Below are positions 3,975-5,621 of a stretch of 5,621 nt of DNA, piece by piece. The position numbers and the translations under genes are program-made. The DNA comes from Bryobacterales bacterium (lineage in GTDB: Bacteria; Acidobacteriota; Terriglobia; Bryobacterales; Bryobacteraceae). Position 1 is the first letter of the stretch, and every line of letters begins with the position of its first letter. The DNA is taken from assembly GCA_025456495.1 (NCBI GenBank), contig JALOKO010000287.1, positions 1-5,621 on the forward strand. Reading direction: 5' to 3'. Under the pieces are notes generated by a model that searched no databases, was not told the DNA's origin, and worked only from the letters and a program-made list of their open reading frames with translations.

Positions 3975-5621
3975 GAGCTGGACCTCCCATTAAGCGCGTC
4001 CAGGACGCGGCGCGGGGTAAGGGGAACCATGGGGACGCGAACGCCGATGGCGTTGGCGACAGCGTTGCCGATGGCGGCGATACCGCCCACCGTGGGTGGC
4101 TCACCCAAGCCGATGATGCCGCGGGAATCGTTGGCCTCATCCACTTCCAGTTCGCACACCATTTCGCCGATGTCCGGGGCGCCGGCGAGCTTGTAGAACT
4201 CCATGTCCGCGTTCAGAAAACGTCCGGTCATCTCGTCGACGATGCGCTCCTCGAAGAGACTTCCGCAGACGTTCATGATCATGGCGCCGTAGACCTGGCT
4301 CTCAGCGGTCTTGGGGTTCACCACCAGGCCGATATCCTGCACGGCGACGATCTTGTCCAGCACCACGACGCCGGTTTCCATATCGACAGTGACCTCCGCC
4401 ATCTGGACACCGCCCACGCCGCCGGTGTTCAGGCCACGGGGGTTGCGTGGATTGTTGCGGCCTTGCGCCTCAATGGGAGCCACTCCCAGCTTCTTGCAGG
4501 CTTCCGTCCAGGACATGCCCTTGCTCGGATTGCCCTTCACCTGGATGCGTCCGCCCTTGGCCTCCAGATCGCCGGGGGCGGCGTTATCCAGGCCGGGGGC
4601 GACCTTTTCGAACAGCAGATTCAGGGCGTCGGTTGCGGCTATCCGCGTGGAGGAGGAAACGCCGCCGACGGTGGTGGATCCACCCGAAGCGCCCGAGGCC
4701 GGATAGGCGTTCTCGCCAAGCTTGACGAGCACGCCGTCCATCGGCAGGCCCAGGGTTTCGGCGGCGACCTGCGTCATGATGGTGCGGGTGCCGGTGCCCA
4801 GGTCCTGCGTGCCGCATTCGATTTCCACCGTGCCATCCGGGTGGATGCGCGCGGTGGCCGTCGACTCGTGGCCAGCGCCACCCCAGGTGTTCACGCCGAT
4901 GCCCAAACCTTTTGCCAGATAGCCCTGCCGGCTCTTGCCGCGGCCCTTCCACTTCGATGCCCACTCAATGTGCTTGGCGGCCTTGTTCAACTGCCGGGTG
5001 TAGACATCCTCGCGGGTGGTGAGGCTGCAATTGGCCAGGAAGACTTCCAGGGGATCCTTGCCCATCACCGCTGCCAGGTCGTCCATCGCGCAGCAGGTGA
5101 GATAGCTCGCCTGCGGATGGTTGGGCGCCCGCCACGCACGCTGCCCGCCATTGTTGGTGGAGATGGCGTGGTGGTTCTTACGCTGATTGGGAATCTTGGT
5201 GAACACGTAGGGGATGGGTGGTATGTTGCCCCCGCCGATCCCGCCGCTGGCCCAACTCTCGCTCTCCCACAGGGTGATCTTTCCGCTGGCGTCGGCGCCC
5301 ACCGTCACCTTGGCGTAGTGGGAAGGACGATTGCCAGCGATCATCAACTCGATATTCCGGTCAAGGAAGAACTTCACCGGACGGCCACCGGATTCCTTGG
5401 ACAAGCGTGCGCAGAAGGCGCCCCATTGGTCGCTTTGGAACTTGCTGCCAAAGCCGCCGCCGATGTGATCCTGGTGGACCTTAATGGCGGTGGCGGGCAC
5501 TTCCAATTGCGCACCCAAATCGCCGGCGTAGTTGGAAACCGCCTGCGTGGACGGCCAACTGGTAATCTCGTTGCCCACCCACTGAATCACTTGTCCGTGC
5601 GGTTCCAGACAGCAGTGGGTA
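3971..5621 (-). CDS. Molybdopterin-binding catalytic subunit of a molybdenum hydroxylase (xanthine dehydrogenase/aldehyde oxidase family), N-terminus beyond window
   Basis: The frame is open to the right edge, so an apparent GTG start at 5590 is not the real one: the ten codons before it encode THCCLEPHGQ, a conserved family motif. About 549 C-terminal residues are visible; family members usually have 700-790. Numbering from the codon at 5590, GGGFGSK (44-50) is the molybdopterin-contact loop, QRAWRAPNHPQ (150-160) is the active-site Arg loop, and GTQDLGTGT (260-268) is a further cofactor loop. GLGEPPTVGG (494-503) holds E497, the expected catalytic Glu, followed by AIGNAVANAIG. The enzyme would hydroxylate or oxidise a substrate with water as oxygen source. 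The RxPN loop recalls YagR- and isoquinoline-oxidoreductase-like branches more than true xanthine dehydrogenase, but the substrate cannot be named. The stop overlaps the FAD subunit ATG (ATGA). The [2Fe-2S] subunit is probably further upstream. Confidence 0.93.
   Translation of the reverse strand, partial: THCCLEPHGQVIQWVGNEITSWPSTQAVSNYAGDLGAQLEVPATAIKVHQDHIGGGFGSKFQSDQWGAFCARLSKESGGRPVKFFLDRNIELMIAGNRPSHYAKVTVGADASGKITLWESESWASGGIGGGNIPPIPYVFTKIPNQRKNHHAISTNNGGQRAWRAPNHPQASYLTCCAMDDLAAVMGKDPLEVFLANCSLTTREDVYTRQLNKAAKHIEWASKWKGRGKSRQGYLAKGLGIGVNTWGGAGHESTATARIHPDGTVEIECGTQDLGTGTRTIMTQVAAETLGLPMDGVLVKLGENAYPASGASGGSTTVGGVSSSTRIAATDALNLLFEKVAPGLDNAAPGDLEAKGGRIQVKGNPSKGMSWTEACKKLGVAPIEAQGRNNPRNPRGLNTGGVGGVQMAEVTVDMETGVVVLDKIVAVQDIGLVVNPKTAESQVYGAMIMNVCGSLFEERIVDEMTGRFLNADMEFYKLAGAPDIGEMVCELEVDEANDSRGIIGLGEPPTVGGIAAIGNAVANAIGVRVPMVPLTPRRVLDALNGRSSS
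3983..3987 (-). promoter_or_regulatory. Ribosome binding site of the FAD subunit, inside the large-subunit gene
   Basis: GGAGG on the coding strand ends 8 nt before the ATG at 3974. It lies within the last codons of the large-subunit gene (those encoding its Gly-Arg-Ser-Ser-Ser end). Together with the ATGA overlap it supports coupled translation of the two subunits. Confidence 0.75.

Noticed and set aside
5588..5590. GTG as the start of the large molybdenum hydroxylase subunit
   Set aside because: The codons before it encode the conserved THCCLEPHGQ motif in the same frame, so this GTG is an internal Val and the gene continues past the window edge.

Overview
The window is GC-rich chromosomal DNA from a bacterium. 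All six supported genes lie on the minus strand, so the biology reads from right to left. Genes are closely packed, with overlapping start and stop codons and C-rich third codon positions. A three-subunit-type molybdenum hydroxylase, a two-gene M16 peptidase unit and a small conserved-looking hypothetical protein together suggest an environmental Gram-negative lineage such as Acidobacteriota. That placement is an impression from protein style, not a demonstrated assignment.

Right part (5621 down to about 2700): a molybdenum hydroxylase operon. The molybdopterin-binding catalytic subunit enters truncated from the right edge; only its C-terminal 549 or so residues are visible. It overlaps the FAD-binding subunit gene by 4 nt (ATGA), so the two are probably translationally coupled. 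A very strong 13-bp hairpin, a run of ten C on the coding strand and a good Shine-Dalgarno follow. They lead into a 71-residue, five-cysteine protein of unknown function. The [2Fe-2S] subunit expected for this enzyme class is not in the window and may lie beyond the right edge. The large subunit would carry the Mo active site and the FAD subunit would pass electrons to the acceptor. The substrate cannot be read from the sequence.

Middle (about 2706 to 2065): a 127-residue unrecognised protein, probably starting at TTG, with noticeably less GC-biased codon use than its neighbours. It has about 120 nt of non-coding DNA before it and about 140 nt after it.

Left part (2064 down to 1): an M16 (pitrilysin-type) zinc peptidase with intact HxxEH, followed by a second M16-fold gene lacking the zinc motif. 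They overlap by one base (TAATG). The second gene runs off the left edge. This matches the known two-subunit M16B arrangement, in which an active and an inactive chain form one protease.

No RNA gene, mobile element, CRISPR array or attachment site was seen. The most interesting items are the cysteine-rich small protein tied to the molybdenum hydroxylase, the loss of most iron-sulfur ligands in an insertion-bearing FAD subunit, and the hairpin/C10/SD leader between those two genes.
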